Shown: piece after piece, positions 1 to 9,030 of the stretch | How positions within the stretch are numbered: the first letter of the stretch is position 1 | How the letters are laid out: each line of letters begins with the position of its first letter | Assembly: GCA_034432375.1 (NCBI GenBank) | Contig: DAOUCA010000170.1 | Coordinates: forward strand, 62,001-126,000 | Direction: 5' to 3' | Source: JAHBVH01 sp034432375 | GTDB lineage: Bacteria > Chloroflexota > Anaerolineae > Caldilineales > Caldilineaceae | Length of the DNA: 64,000 nt | Program-made: the position numbers and the translations under genes | Notes under the pieces: model-generated | Seen by the model: only the letters and a program-made list of their open reading frames with translations | What the model was told of the DNA's origin: nothing | Databases searched by the model: none

Positions 1-744
1 TATCTCGGTCGTGCGATTGAACTCTATGACCGCAGCGCGCATGGAAACCATACGATCGCCTTTGGTCAGGATCCCGGCGTTGTCAGCTTGAGCTATCGCG
101 CATGGAGTCACTGGTGCTTGGGGCAAACCGCAGAAGCGCAGGAGCAGACAAAGCAAGCCTTGGCATTGGCCGAAGAGCTGGGCTATCCATATAATCAGAC
201 GGTAGCCAAAACCTATGCTGCGGTACAACTACAATATATGGATGATGCCGTAGGTTGTCTCGATCAGGCAGAAGAAGCCAGTGCCTTGGCGTCAGCGCAA
301 GGCTTTATTCTCTGGCAATCGATGGCCGATTTCTTGAAAGGCTGGTCATTAACGCGCTTGGGTGAGGCCGAAGCAGGCATGGCGCTGATGCTTGCCAGCG
401 CTGATCTTTATCGGTCAACCGGTGCCGAATTGGGCGCTTGCTATTTTGCGGCACTCCTCGCCGAAACGTTGGGTCTCTTGGGGCAAGTTGAAGAAGGTCT
501 TGAGACGATGAAGAGGGCTTTTGAGCTGCTTGCGCGCACCCATGACCAGTGGTGTGCAGCTGAGCTGCATCGCATTCAGGGTGCACTCTGTCTGCAACGA
601 CAGGGTGATGCTGAAGCGTTGCGCGCCAATCAACAAGCCGCGCGGGATGCATTTACGGTGGGTTTACAGATTGCGCAAACCCAAGGCGCGCAATGGTGGG
701 TGGCACGTTGTGAGCAGAGTCTAGCTGCGTTAGCACAGCTGTAG
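1..744 (+). CDS. TPR-repeat protein, C-terminal part (5' end outside window)
   Basis: The frame is open from base 1, so the gene starts to the left. The visible 247 residues are alpha-helical TPR-like repeats rich in Ala/Leu. An early stretch (IAFGQDPGVVSLSYRAW) is typical of the tail of large AAA/STAND ATPases carrying adenylate cyclase or transcriptional-activator domains. In those proteins the TPR tail senses a ligand or partner. The ATPase core and any output domain lie outside the window, so the activity cannot be stated. It ends at a TAG just before a degraded region. Confidence 0.7.
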   Translation, partial: YLGRAIELYDRSAHGNHTIAFGQDPGVVSLSYRAWSHWCLGQTAEAQEQTKQALALAEELGYPYNQTVAKTYAAVQLQYMDDAVGCLDQAEEASALASAQGFILWQSMADFLKGWSLTRLGEAEAGMALMLASADLYRSTGAELGACYFAALLAETLGLLGQVEEGLETMKRAFELLARTHDQWCAAELHRIQGALCLQRQGDAEALRANQQAARDAFTVGLQIAQTQGAQWWVARCEQSLAALAQL

Positions 745-1275
745 TTGGTGCGCCCAATTGCTTCATACACTGTTGCACAAATCGTTTGCGCTGCACAGGT
801 TCAAAAAGCAGCTTTGCCTGATCAGCCATAGGTTGCCAAGCGTGGGCATGGAGTGAGGGTGCGCGCAGATCTTCTGCGGTGACCAACACCCGCCAGCAGA
901 GCGCATAGATCCGTAATGGATCATCGGCCACGCCAGCGCGATGGGCATCAAGCAGAACAAGGATCCGCACGACTAGCGCGCGCCGTGCGATGGTCGCCCA
1001 GTGCTTCGTTGGCCGCGGCAAACCCAGCCAATCCGCTGCTCAGTTGCACGCGGTCATTCGTCTGTTCGCGCAGCGCCACACGGCGCGCAAAAGCGCTTAG
1101 GGCAGCGGCTGGCTGCCCCAATGTTAACAGCCAAAAGCCGCGACGCGTCTCTGCCGCGCCCTCCATCCCGCGTTCACGATGTGCCTGTGCCACAGCAATC
1201 GCCTCAGAAATTTGCGCTAACCCAGCTTCTTCCCCCCGTTTAATCGCCAGCCAACCCAATACCGCCAATACATCT
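745..1275 (-). pseudogene. Remnant of a TPR/LuxR-type regulator, C-terminal part, frameshifted and 5'-truncated
   Basis: On the minus strand the first frame encodes a TPR-like segment with GWLAIKRGEEAGLAQ and FAAANEALGDHRTA, typical of the C-terminal half of STAND/LuxR-type ATPase regulators. Near position 985 the homology moves to another frame (VRILVLLDAHRAG, VTAEDLRAPSLHAH), which implies an indel. The 5' part is missing: at about 1275 the sequence switches abruptly to an unrelated PKD gene fragment on the other strand. The 3' limit is uncertain because the second frame runs on into the convergent TPR gene. Confidence 0.55.
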
Positions 1276-1503
1276 AGTGGTGAATTTAGCAGCGTAGCGT
1301 GGGATTTTGGCGATGGCACAACCAGCACTGAGCAGAACCCGACCCACACCTACGCCGCGGCCGGTGAGTATCTGGTAACCCTGCGCTTAATGGGCGGCAT
1401 TGATGGGAGCAGCGACCTGGTGCAGCAGCGCGTGCGCGTAGGGAGAGCAACTGGTGGTGGCAGTAGTGACCATCAGATCTATCTGCCGATGGTCGTGCGG
1501 TGA
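1272..1503 (+). pseudogene. PKD-domain protein, C-terminal fragment with IYLPMVVR tail
   Basis: From about 1272 the plus strand encodes most of a PKD domain (VAWDFGDGTTSTEQNPTHTY, then GEYLVTLRL). A Gly/Ser linker follows and the protein ends in IYLPMVVR. PKD domains are extracellular beta-sandwiches. The upstream part of the same frame is Arg/Pro/Ala-rich and is only the antisense of the neighbouring TPR remnant, so no signal peptide or genuine start exists. This is the 3' end of an exported-protein gene, cut off by a rearrangement. The same C-terminal tail occurs on two other exported proteins in the window. Confidence 0.65.
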
Positions 1504-1659
1504 AGTAACGGCTCGTGCCACGCTTCGGCGTGGCACACGTGCTCAATGTTCCGAGCGTCGAGTGATACTACCACCCTATGTGGCCAATTGAGCGACGAAT
1601 GGTATACTGCCATAGACAATGCGATTGTAATTTACCACTCAGTAGAAAGATCAAAGCCA

Positions 1660-2208
1660 ATGGCCCTCTCCGCCACCATTTATACGCTGACCGTTGAACT
1701 GGCCGACGCCGATCGCGGTGTCTACGAAACGCTTGACCTACGGCTGGCGCGCCAACCATCGGAGTCGGCGGAGTATCTGCTGATGCGGATATTGGCCTAC
1801 TGTCTCGAATATACCGAGGGCATCGCCCTCACCGAAGGGGTGGCCGCCGGCGATGAACCGGCCGTCTACGTGCGTGATCTCACCGGCCAACCAACGGCGT
1901 GGATCGAGGTCGGCCTGCCCGATGCCGAACGGCTCCATCGCGGCAGCAAGCGCGCCGGCCGTGCCGCGATCTATACCCATCGCGATGTTACACAGCTCTT
2001 GCGCCAACTCAATGGCAAGAAGATCCATCAGGCGGCGCAGATCCCGATCTACGAAATCGACGCGCGCTTTGTCAAAGCGGTCGCCGAGGGGCTTGAACGC
2101 CGCAGCACAATTTCGATTGCCGTCACCGATCGCGAGCTCTACGTGACGGTCGGCAACCGCAGTGAACAGGCAACGCTGATTGAACATCACATTGATACCG
2201 AAGCCTAA
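1660..2208 (+). CDS. yaeQ: YaeQ family protein
   Basis: The 182-residue product starts MALSATIYTLTVELADADR and has the YaeQ family layout: LARQPSESAEYLLMRILAYCLEY, then GDEPAVYVRD and WIEVGLPDAERLHRGSKRA. The family is about 180 residues long and adopts a restriction-nuclease-like (PD-(D/E)XK-type) fold; the E. coli member was linked to suppression of rfaH defects, and the biochemical role is unsettled. The ATG at 1660 is preferred over an in-frame start at 1546 because the extra 38 residues show no family similarity. It appears monocistronic. Confidence 0.88.
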   Translation: MALSATIYTLTVELADADRGVYETLDLRLARQPSESAEYLLMRILAYCLEYTEGIALTEGVAAGDEPAVYVRDLTGQPTAWIEVGLPDAERLHRGSKRAGRAAIYTHRDVTQLLRQLNGKKIHQAAQIPIYEIDARFVKAVAEGLERRSTISIAVTDRELYVTVGNRSEQATLIEHHIDTEA

Positions 2209-2396
2209 AAATGAGCAGAAAGTGAGCACTTCGTTGTCTGGTAAAGGGCAGCCGTAGGGCATATAGTTGGGTCAGTTGTTAATTTCAATAGGATTTGCGC
2301 AGTTCGCCGGTTGAGTAGACTGTTTTTTGTCGTATCGAAACCCGAGAGATGCGTAAGTCCTATTCAATTTCAGTTGATCCCACAAAGGAGTATGCT

Positions 2397-3380
2397 ATGC
2401 GTCTCGAGCGATTTCGCCCCAGCTTCTATGGGCTATTGTTCCTCTTCGTGTTGTTCTTTGCCACAGCTTGTCTCCCCATCCGGCCAGTTGTGCGCAACAG
2501 TGTCGGCCAGGAATTACCGCTCCTCAACGAAGCGGTCGATAGTGTGACCGTCGTTGCGAGTGTGATTGACCCCATCGATGCAGTTCCTTCTCCCGATGGC
2601 ACCCTTATCTACTTTACCGCCCAGGAGAGTGGGGGAGCTATGCTTTCAGTCGTCGCCGCCACTGGTGGCGAATCACAGATCTTAGTGAGTGGAGCACCAT
2701 TACTGGAGCCACGAGGCCTCACCCTCAGTGAAGATGGCGAGACCATCTATGTTGCCGACCGGGGCGCGCAGCAGGTTTGGCGAGTAGCGGCGGTTGATGG
2801 CGCGATAAGCCCCGTGGCCGGTACAGAGGGCATCGCCGCGCAGAGTGTGGAACGTGCTAGTAGCACAAATGGCGACCAGCTATATATCAGTGGCAACCGT
2901 GATGGCAAACCAGGGATTTGGTCCGTGCCCATAAACGGCGGCGATGTAACTGTGATCGCCGAGGGCACGCCATTCGTCAGCCCAATGGGAATCGCCATCA
3001 CCCAAGATGGTACGCTCTATGTGGTTGATCATGATGGGGCCGGCAATGATCAAGCTACGGTTGTACGCATCGCCGATGGCACGCCAACCATCATTGTCCG
3101 AGACTTCCGCGCTGGCTACCAGGCTGGTGCAGCGTTGACACTCGATGAGCAAGTCCTTTTGGTCTCCGCACTCGATCCCGAGCGCGCAAGTGCACAGGTT
3201 TTATTGGTGAATCTTGCCTCGCTCCAAGCTGGCATGGTAACCAAAGTCGTGGGGGCCAATGCGGGCTCTGGCGGTGTCCATCGTGCCCAGCAGGTCAATC
3301 TCTTTGCCTGGGCCGATGGCGCCCAGCCCATTCAAAAACCCGGCCACGTCTATGTGATTAAACCACCGCATGGTGATTGA
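2397..3380 (+). CDS. Exported beta-propeller (NHL/SMP-30-like) lipoprotein
   Basis: 327 residues. The N-terminus (RLERF, then a hydrophobic run ending FATACLP) is a signal peptide with a probable lipobox Cys at about residue 24. The rest is made of repeated units such as AVPSPDGTLIYFTA, LTLSEDGETIYVADRG and IAITQDGTLYVVDHDG, typical of NHL/six-bladed propellers that bind ligands or hydrolyse lactones. The start was chosen because AAGGAG sits 6 bases upstream of this ATG; a start at 2349 would put 16 polar residues before the signal. The substrate is unknown. A strong terminator follows. Confidence 0.72.
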   Translation: MRLERFRPSFYGLLFLFVLFFATACLPIRPVVRNSVGQELPLLNEAVDSVTVVASVIDPIDAVPSPDGTLIYFTAQESGGAMLSVVAATGGESQILVSGAPLLEPRGLTLSEDGETIYVADRGAQQVWRVAAVDGAISPVAGTEGIAAQSVERASSTNGDQLYISGNRDGKPGIWSVPINGGDVTVIAEGTPFVSPMGIAITQDGTLYVVDHDGAGNDQATVVRIADGTPTIIVRDFRAGYQAGAALTLDEQVLLVSALDPERASAQVLLVNLASLQAGMVTKVVGANAGSGGVHRAQQVNLFAWADGAQPIQKPGHVYVIKPPHGD

Positions 3381-3410
3381 CTCTCCCCATGTTTGAGCAA
3401 TACGTCTAAA

Positions 3411-3453
3411 AGAACAAAAGTAGGCCCGGCTAAGCTGGGCCTACTTTTGTTCT
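3411..3453 (+). terminator. Rho-independent terminator after the propeller lipoprotein gene
   Basis: A 17-bp perfect stem (AGAACAAAAGTAGGCCC and its complement) with a 9-base loop; the 3' arm contains a T-rich CTTTTGTTCT. The stem base is A/T-rich on both sides, so it may work in both directions. The ACAAAAGTAG stem base is shared with the terminator at 40625. Confidence 0.85.
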
Positions 3454-3601
3454 CTTAGGCCATTCCAAGAAAATAATTATCCACCAAGCGGGAGCCCCTT
3501 GGATGCGAAGACAGACGAAACTGAAGCAGTTCTTCGTGAAAATTCATGTGTCTTCGTGGGTAATTTAAATTTTGGATTAGCCTTTGTTGCTAAATTGCCT
3601 A

Positions 3602-3662
3602 TTGACAATCGCAAAGAACCATGTAAAATGAATATCTATTCACTTATATGAATATCTATTCA
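3602..3662 (+). promoter_or_regulatory. tetR-P450 promoter with two TetR-type operators
   Basis: A sigma-70-like promoter TTGACA (3602-3607), 16-bp spacer, TAAAAT (3624-3629). Two identical palindromes TGAATATCTATTCA lie at 3629-3642 and 3649-3662, exactly 20 bp (two helical turns) apart. The first overlaps the -10 box and start region. This is the classic layout for cooperative, autogenous repression by the TetR-family protein encoded 56 bp downstream. Confidence 0.85.
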
Positions 3663-3717
3663 TTTTATTGACCATAGATTCATTTTCAAATGGACCCAAG
3701 TTTGAGATAGGCAAGCA

Positions 3718-4428
3718 ATGAAACGTGAATTTCAACGGCAACTCACCGAAGCACGACGAGCACAGATTTTAAAAGCAGCGATTGCTGTTATCGCCGAACA
3801 AGGATTTCAGCGGACAACGATAAAGCAGATCGCCGCCAAAGCAGAAGTAGCAGATGGGACCATCTATAACTACTTTACAAATAAAGATGACATACTAATG
3901 GCAATTATCGCCCAGATCAGCGAAGCTGAGGTGCGCGACATCCATTTTGCCGAAGCACGGCAGATGAATTTCAACGATTTTGCGCAGGAATATATTGCAC
4001 ATCGCATGGCTGAAGTAGACGCGGGGTACCCTATGATCAAGGTAATTGTTGCCGAGACATTGGCCAATCCAGCATTGGGCCGGCAGATCTATGATCAAAT
4101 CTATCAGCCTGGCTTTGATACCGCCGAAGCTTATTTTCAACAGCTCGTTGCGGATGGCACCTTGCCAGCGATTGATGTAGCAATGCTCACGCGCCTCTTT
4201 GCCGCACCGATTTTTGGCTTATTGCTGCTGCGGATGTTTGGCGATGAACATGTAACAGCGCATTGGGAGGGCTATAGTGAACTGTTGAGCCAGCGTATGC
4301 TAAACATGCTTCAGCCACAGACAACAACGCAGATTTTACAGACCGCAGAGAAGAAAGAGGGTGAAAAGCAGACTGAAATCGCAGCAATGGTGGAAAAGAA
4401 ACGGAAGAAAAAGGGGAAGAAATCATGA
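3718..4428 (+). CDS. TetR/AcrR family transcriptional repressor
   Basis: 236 residues. The N-terminal TetR helix-turn-helix is clear: ILKAAIAVIAEQGFQRTTI, then AAKAEVADGTIYNYFTNKDDIL at about residues 20-62. The C-terminal ligand domain is generic and ends in an unusual basic tail (VEKKRKKKGKKS). It overlaps the P450 start by 4 bases (ATGA), so the two are translationally coupled. It most likely represses its own operon through the double TGAATATCTATTCA operator and is released by the P450 substrate or a related hydrophobic compound. Confidence 0.93.
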   Translation: MKREFQRQLTEARRAQILKAAIAVIAEQGFQRTTIKQIAAKAEVADGTIYNYFTNKDDILMAIIAQISEAEVRDIHFAEARQMNFNDFAQEYIAHRMAEVDAGYPMIKVIVAETLANPALGRQIYDQIYQPGFDTAEAYFQQLVADGTLPAIDVAMLTRLFAAPIFGLLLLRMFGDEHVTAHWEGYSELLSQRMLNMLQPQTTTQILQTAEKKEGEKQTEIAAMVEKKRKKKGKKS

Positions 4429-5708
4429 TCAACCGTCAGCCACTTACGCAGAACCATGAGGCGAAGCAAGCCACACCATCGACAGTAGCAGCCAATAAGC
4501 AGTCACCGGTCAGAATGTATACACAGGATTTTGTCCAGCAGACCCATAGCCATTTTGGCCGTTTGCGGCAGGACGCGCCAGTGACGCTAGCCCAATTGAC
4601 GCGCTGGCAGAGTGTCTATCTGATCAACCGCTATGAGGATGTAGTCGCCGCCCTCAAAGACGAACGCATTAGTAAGAGTCCCAAAGCGGCGAGCGCTAAG
4701 GGCAATGGCCAGGGGATGCCGTGGATGCCAAGGGCCTTTGAGCCGCTGATGCACAACATGCTCAACATGGACGATCCCGATCATCGCCGGCTACGCAATC
4801 TTGTCCACAAAGCCTTCACCCCACGCATGATCATGGGGCTGGCCGGGCGGATTGAAACGATCGCCAACGATCTGCTGGATAAGGCACTGGCGCAGGAGAG
4901 TGTGGATCTGATCCAAGCTTTTGCCCTGCCGCTGCCCGTTACCGTTATCGCCGAGATGATCGGCATTCCACCCGCAGATCGCGCACGGTTTCGGCGTTGG
5001 ACCGAACGCATTGTGGTCAGCCCGACACCGCTGAATATGATCGGAGCCGTTCCTGCGGTCTGGCAATTTATGCGCTACGTTCGCAACTTAGCCAATCAAC
5101 GCCGTGCCGATCCACAGGCCGACCTGCTCACAGCGCTGATCCAGGCAGAGGATGAGGGCGACCAGTTTAGCGAGGATGAATTATTGGGTATGGTCTTTTT
5201 GCTGTTGGTGGCGGGCCATGAGACAACGGTGAATCTTATTGGCAATGGGACCTTTGCGCTGCTCAACAATCCCGAGCAACTCGACCTGCTGCGCAACAAT
5301 CCGGATCTTGCGGAGAGTGCGGTCGAAGAGTTGTTGCGCTATGATAGCCCTGTATTGACGACAGAATTGAGCTTTGCCCGCGAAGAGATGACCCTACACG
5401 GCGTGACCATTCCCAAAGGGGCGACTGTCTTGCCGGTGCTGCTTTCAGCCAATCGCGACGAAAGCGTCTTTGATCAGCCCGACCAACTCGATCTGACCCG
5501 TTCCCCCAACCGTCATCTTGCCTTTGGGCAGGGGATTCACTACTGTTTGGGCTCACCATTGGCACGGCTAGAGGGCAAGATCGCCTTCAACACATTGCTG
5601 GCACGCGCGCCACAACTACATCTTGCCGTGCCAGCAGATCGCATAGAATATCAGAACATTATGATCTTGCATGGACTCAAAGCCTTGCCGGTCGTTTTGG
5701 CAGCATAA
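4425..5708 (+). CDS. Cytochrome P450
   Basis: 427 residues, soluble bacterial class I type. Diagnostic elements: oxygen-binding I-helix AGHETT at about 263-268, the ExxR of the K-helix in EELLRYDSP at about 301-304, and the heme loop FGQGIHYCLGSPLAR with the proximal Cys at about 374. There is no membrane anchor. These enzymes hydroxylate hydrophobic substrates with electrons from a ferredoxin and reductase; no redox partner is encoded nearby, so partners must be shared. The first 30 residues are polar and poorly conserved. It is co-transcribed with the upstream tetR. Confidence 0.95.
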   Translation: MINRQPLTQNHEAKQATPSTVAANKQSPVRMYTQDFVQQTHSHFGRLRQDAPVTLAQLTRWQSVYLINRYEDVVAALKDERISKSPKAASAKGNGQGMPWMPRAFEPLMHNMLNMDDPDHRRLRNLVHKAFTPRMIMGLAGRIETIANDLLDKALAQESVDLIQAFALPLPVTVIAEMIGIPPADRARFRRWTERIVVSPTPLNMIGAVPAVWQFMRYVRNLANQRRADPQADLLTALIQAEDEGDQFSEDELLGMVFLLLVAGHETTVNLIGNGTFALLNNPEQLDLLRNNPDLAESAVEELLRYDSPVLTTELSFAREEMTLHGVTIPKGATVLPVLLSANRDESVFDQPDQLDLTRSPNRHLAFGQGIHYCLGSPLARLEGKIAFNTLLARAPQLHLAVPADRIEYQNIMILHGLKALPVVLAA

Positions 5709-5780
5709 GGTCAATCAATATTCATAATTTGTCAGCCGCTTGAATGGTAAAATAGGACAAATACATGGTAAACTTTCACC

Positions 5781-7640
5781 ATGACTAAGCTATTTCACCT
5801 ATACAAATTCATCGGTTTGTCGCTAGCAGTTGGCCTCTTGGCCGTCATCGGTTCGGCCTTGCTAGCGATAACAGATCTGAGGCCGATGCCGCCGCTTTAC
5901 GCCCAGGATCAAACAACGCCACAGGGACCATCCATGCTTACTGACATCGATGGTCACCCAACTTCGACACCTCACAGCGCCGTCTCTACCGCCCATACAA
6001 TTACCGCCAACGACATCTTTCTACCTGGCACACAGCCAGGGGGCTTGATCTCCAATTTGGCCGATACGACGACCTGTACCTATTGTCATGTGGAGCATAT
6101 TACGCAAAACTATGCCGGTTCAATGATGGCGAACAGTGCGCGCGATCCGCTCTTCCGCGCGGCACTGCAGGTCGCCAATCGCGATGTGCCCGGTGGTGGT
6201 GAACTCTGTCTGCGCTGTCATTCGCCGAATGGCTGGCTCAACGGCCGCGCCAGTGGTGACGGGGCCGACGGCAGCAAACTGACGACAATCGATCTGCAAG
6301 GCGTGACCTGTACCACCTGTCATCGTCTGGTGCCGCCGACGGCGATCGATGGAGAATCGACCCGCGATGAAGTCGAACGCACCCATATTGTGGAGACGGT
6401 TGGGGCGACAATGAGCGGTAGCGGTGCGTATATCCTAGATCGCGAAGAGTATCGGCGTGGCCCTTATGCGGTCACACCGCCCCACGCCGCCACCCAATCG
6501 AGCTATCTACGGACAGCAGAACTCTGCGGCACCTGTCATGATATTGACAACCCACTGCTCACTTTTGACACGACGCTTGGCGAGTATGCCTTGAATGAAG
6601 CAGATAGACCACCGCCGGCCGACGACCGTCTCTTCCCGATTGAACGCACCTACAGTGAGTGGGCGGCCAGCGCCTTTGCCAACGGTGGTGTCGATGGACT
6701 TGACTACCCTGGCCTGCGCCGCAGCACGCTAACCGAGGCGGGCCCGATCACTGTCTGCCAGGATTGCCACATGCCGATGGTCAAGTCGATCATGGCGCTC
6801 GGTGGCGTCGAGCGCGAAGTGGGCAAACATCAATGGGCAGGGGCCAACAGCCAATGGCAAAAGGGCATCTGGCAACTTTGGAAAGAGGTCAAAAAAGATA
6901 CGAGCTTCAATGCCGACCAAACTTATCAGGCTGCCGACCTGGGTACGGAGATGTTGGGTCGCGCCGCAGCGTTGGAGTTGGCGATCGTCAACAACCGCCT
7001 CCGGGTGAAGGTGATCAACAATACTGGCCACAAATTGCCCACCGGTTATGCCGAAGGGCGGCGCATGTGGCTACAAGTAACGGCTTCGGTCAGCGGGACG
7101 GTCGTTTACAGCAGTGGTGTGCCGATTAACGGTGTCATCCCAAGCGGTGCTAAAATCTACGAAGTGCGGCAAGGGCTCACAGAAAACCACGCCAATGCAT
7201 TGGGGCGGCCAACATTGGCCGGCGAAGGGTTTCACTTTATTCTCAACAACGCAACGCTCTTCGACAACCGCATTCCCCCGCGTGGCTATACAGCCACATC
7301 CTTCGCCGAGCGGGATATGTTGCCAGTTGGCTACAGCTATGAAGATGGGCAGTATTGGGATATTACTAGCTATCGCATTCCCTTGGAGAGTACGAGCGTT
7401 GAAGTCAAGCTGCTCTTCCAAAGTGCGTCACCGGATTATCTCGACTTCCTCGAAGCCGAGGCCGATGTTGTCGTTGCCGATGGCGTGTTGGGCGAGATGA
7501 ATTGGGGAGAAACCGTCGGCCAGTTACGCCGCGAACTGAATTTGGCCGAGCCGGCGATTATGGCAACTTCTCTGCTGACACCAACGTTTGATCCTACGCT
7601 ACCGACAGAGACAATTTACTTGCCTGTCGTAACCCGGTAA
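5781..7640 (+). CDS. Exported multiheme c-type cytochrome with IYLPVVTR C-terminal tail
   Basis: 619 residues. A hydrophobic signal segment (residues 10-30) precedes an exported domain with five CxxCH heme sites: CTYCH (C99), CLRCH (C143), CTTCH (C177), CGTCH (C249) and CQDCH (C326). The C-terminal third lacks heme motifs, is beta-rich, and ends in IYLPVVTR. Such proteins move electrons outside the membrane; the five-heme arrangement resembles the cytochrome c554/NrfA-like superfamily in spacing, but the exact type cannot be assigned. The gene follows the P450 by 72 bases and could be in the same transcript. Confidence 0.85.
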   Translation: MTKLFHLYKFIGLSLAVGLLAVIGSALLAITDLRPMPPLYAQDQTTPQGPSMLTDIDGHPTSTPHSAVSTAHTITANDIFLPGTQPGGLISNLADTTTCTYCHVEHITQNYAGSMMANSARDPLFRAALQVANRDVPGGGELCLRCHSPNGWLNGRASGDGADGSKLTTIDLQGVTCTTCHRLVPPTAIDGESTRDEVERTHIVETVGATMSGSGAYILDREEYRRGPYAVTPPHAATQSSYLRTAELCGTCHDIDNPLLTFDTTLGEYALNEADRPPPADDRLFPIERTYSEWAASAFANGGVDGLDYPGLRRSTLTEAGPITVCQDCHMPMVKSIMALGGVEREVGKHQWAGANSQWQKGIWQLWKEVKKDTSFNADQTYQAADLGTEMLGRAAALELAIVNNRLRVKVINNTGHKLPTGYAEGRRMWLQVTASVSGTVVYSSGVPINGVIPSGAKIYEVRQGLTENHANALGRPTLAGEGFHFILNNATLFDNRIPPRGYTATSFAERDMLPVGYSYEDGQYWDITSYRIPLESTSVEVKLLFQSASPDYLDFLEAEADVVVADGVLGEMNWGETVGQLRRELNLAEPAIMATSLLTPTFDPTLPTETIYLPVVTR

Positions 7641-7723
7641 GTTGAGTGAGGGGTTGAGCTAAGTCCCAGAGAGCATATAGAAAAGCAATTTTTCTTAAAT
7701 CTATTAACCCCACCCCGGGCCCC

Positions 7724-7778
7724 CCTCCCGCAAGCGAAGAGAAGAGAAACGCTCCTCGCTTGCTCGTGGGGGAGGCTG
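7724..7778. repeat. GC-rich inverted repeat in a 458-bp intergenic region
   Basis: Between the cytochrome gene and the DGPF gene the only structure seen, apart from a promoter near 7956, is a palindromic block: CCTCCCGCAAGCGA pairs imperfectly with CGCTTGCTCGTGGGGGAGG. It resembles the REP-like palindromes common in intergenic DNA of such genomes and may also end transcription of the cytochrome gene. Confidence 0.45.
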
Positions 7779-7955
7779 GGAGGAGGTATTAGCATGCCCC
7801 AGTATTGCTCCCCTTTTTATATTGCCACACCCTTTAGATAGCCGTAACCTTTTCTCTCCTACTGGCATAAATTCGTAACTCCTAAGCCGGCGTGCCGTTT
7901 GCTGGCTTGTTATTGTGCAAGAATCTCCAATTTTGGCACATTTGTTCGATATTGG

Positions 7956-7982
7956 TGTCGATTGTGTTCATTCTCGTTCGTC
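7956..7982 (+). promoter_or_regulatory. Candidate ECF42-type promoter of the DGPF gene
   Basis: TGTCGA (7956-7961), a 17-bp spacer, then CGTC (7979-7982), 116 bases upstream of the DGPF start. From memory, the ECF42 sigma group studied in Streptomyces recognises TGTCGA at -35 and CG(A/T)C at -10 upstream of DGPF genes. The ECF42 sigma gene lies 1.3 kb downstream, so the match fits a local regulon. No matching pair was found before the glyoxalase or sigma genes. Confidence 0.55.
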
Positions 7983-8098
7983 ATTATGATAGAGCAACAA
8001 GGGCTAGGGCAAACGACTTCGGCGTTTTCGCGACGCACTGTTGCTGCTGATTCACCAACCGAACGAACGTTTAGTAACCAGGAAAGGAACTTGTCCCA

Positions 8099-8449
8099 AT
8101 GCGATACTTACTCTTGATCTATACGAATGAAGCACAGGATAGCCAGGCGACACCAGCCGAGCAGGAAACGATCATGAACGCCTACTGGGCCTTCACCAAG
8201 GAGGTAAATGAGGCCGGCGTGAACCTTGGCGGTGAAGCGCTTCAGCCAATCAGTTCCGCCACCACCGTGCGCGTGCGCAATGGCAAGACCCTCACCACCG
8301 ATGGCCCCTTTGCCGAAACCAAAGAGCAACTTGGCGGCTACTACATTGTCAAAGCAGAAAACCTGGATGAAGCCATCGCCTGGGCAGCCAAGATCCCTGG
8401 CGCGCAACAGGGCTCGATCGAAGTGCGGCCGATTGTGGAGTGGGAATAA
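8099..8449 (+). CDS. YCII-related DGPF-domain protein
   Basis: 116 residues, full length for the family. The N-terminus MRYLLLIYTNE and the central signature TTDGPFAETKEQLGGYYIV define the YCII-related/DGPF domain, a small dimeric ferredoxin-like fold. Several such genes are known as conserved neighbours and targets of ECF42 sigma factors; their biochemical function is not established. A TGTCGA-N17-CGTC promoter candidate lies upstream. Confidence 0.92.
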   Translation: MRYLLLIYTNEAQDSQATPAEQETIMNAYWAFTKEVNEAGVNLGGEALQPISSATTVRVRNGKTLTTDGPFAETKEQLGGYYIVKAENLDEAIAWAAKIPGAQQGSIEVRPIVEWE

Positions 8450-8600
8450 ATATAGTGTATAACGATTCAGCCACTTTCTGATTTACCGGTTCGTCATTCT
8501 GTAAGAATCTCCAACGCTGGCTGCCTTAAGAGCTTGCAGAATGACAGAGCGTTCGTTCTGGATCGCTAAAATTACGTGTCATCATAAAGGAGTTTTGCCG

Positions 8601-9017
8601 ATGAGCCAAGACGATACCATAAGTGTCTATCGCGAGCCGATGGTCAACTACTATGTCAATGATGTAGAAGGGCTAGCCACCTTCTACTGCACACATTTTG
8701 GCTTTACCGAAACGTTTCGCACACCGGAGAATGGACCGCCGGTGCACGTCGAGGTGCGTTTGGAAACCTTTGTGTTGGGGCTGGCGTCCATTGAAGCGGC
8801 GCGTGCGATGCACCAACTCCCGCTCAACCCCGGCTTGCCACGCGGCGAAATCGCGCTATGGACCGACGATGTCGATGTTGCCTACGCTGCGCTCATGGCC
8901 AAAGGTATTCGCAGCATCAGCGCTCCGCACAACTTTCTCGAAACACCACCCTTACGCGCCGCTTGGGTGGCGGATCCGGAGGGGAATCCGGTTCAGATTG
9001 TCTGCAAACGTAGATGA
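8601..9017 (+). CDS. Glyoxalase/bleomycin-resistance/dioxygenase superfamily protein
   Basis: 138 residues. VOC fold signature: VNYYVNDVEGLATFYCTHFGF at the N-terminus and a second half with IALWTDDVDVAYAAL and AAWVADPEGNPVQIV. The start at 8601 has AAAGGAG upstream; the in-frame start at 8541 adds no conserved sequence. VOC proteins act as metal-dependent lyases, isomerases or dioxygenases, or bind drugs; metal ligands are not certain here. It sits between the DGPF gene and the ECF42 sigma gene, a common grouping that suggests the same regulon. Confidence 0.85.
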   Translation: MSQDDTISVYREPMVNYYVNDVEGLATFYCTHFGFTETFRTPENGPPVHVEVRLETFVLGLASIEAARAMHQLPLNPGLPRGEIALWTDDVDVAYAALMAKGIRSISAPHNFLETPPLRAAWVADPEGNPVQIVCKRR

Positions 9018-9030
9018 CAAGATGAGGGCA

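Noticed and set aside
1001..1243. Plus-strand frames across the TPR remnant
   Set aside because: Composition is that of antisense DNA; only the PKD part from 1272 on has real homology.
7641..8098. A small gene at 7899-8117
   Set aside because: Low-complexity Cys/Phe-rich start, no ribosome site, and it overlaps the candidate ECF42 promoter and the DGPF start.
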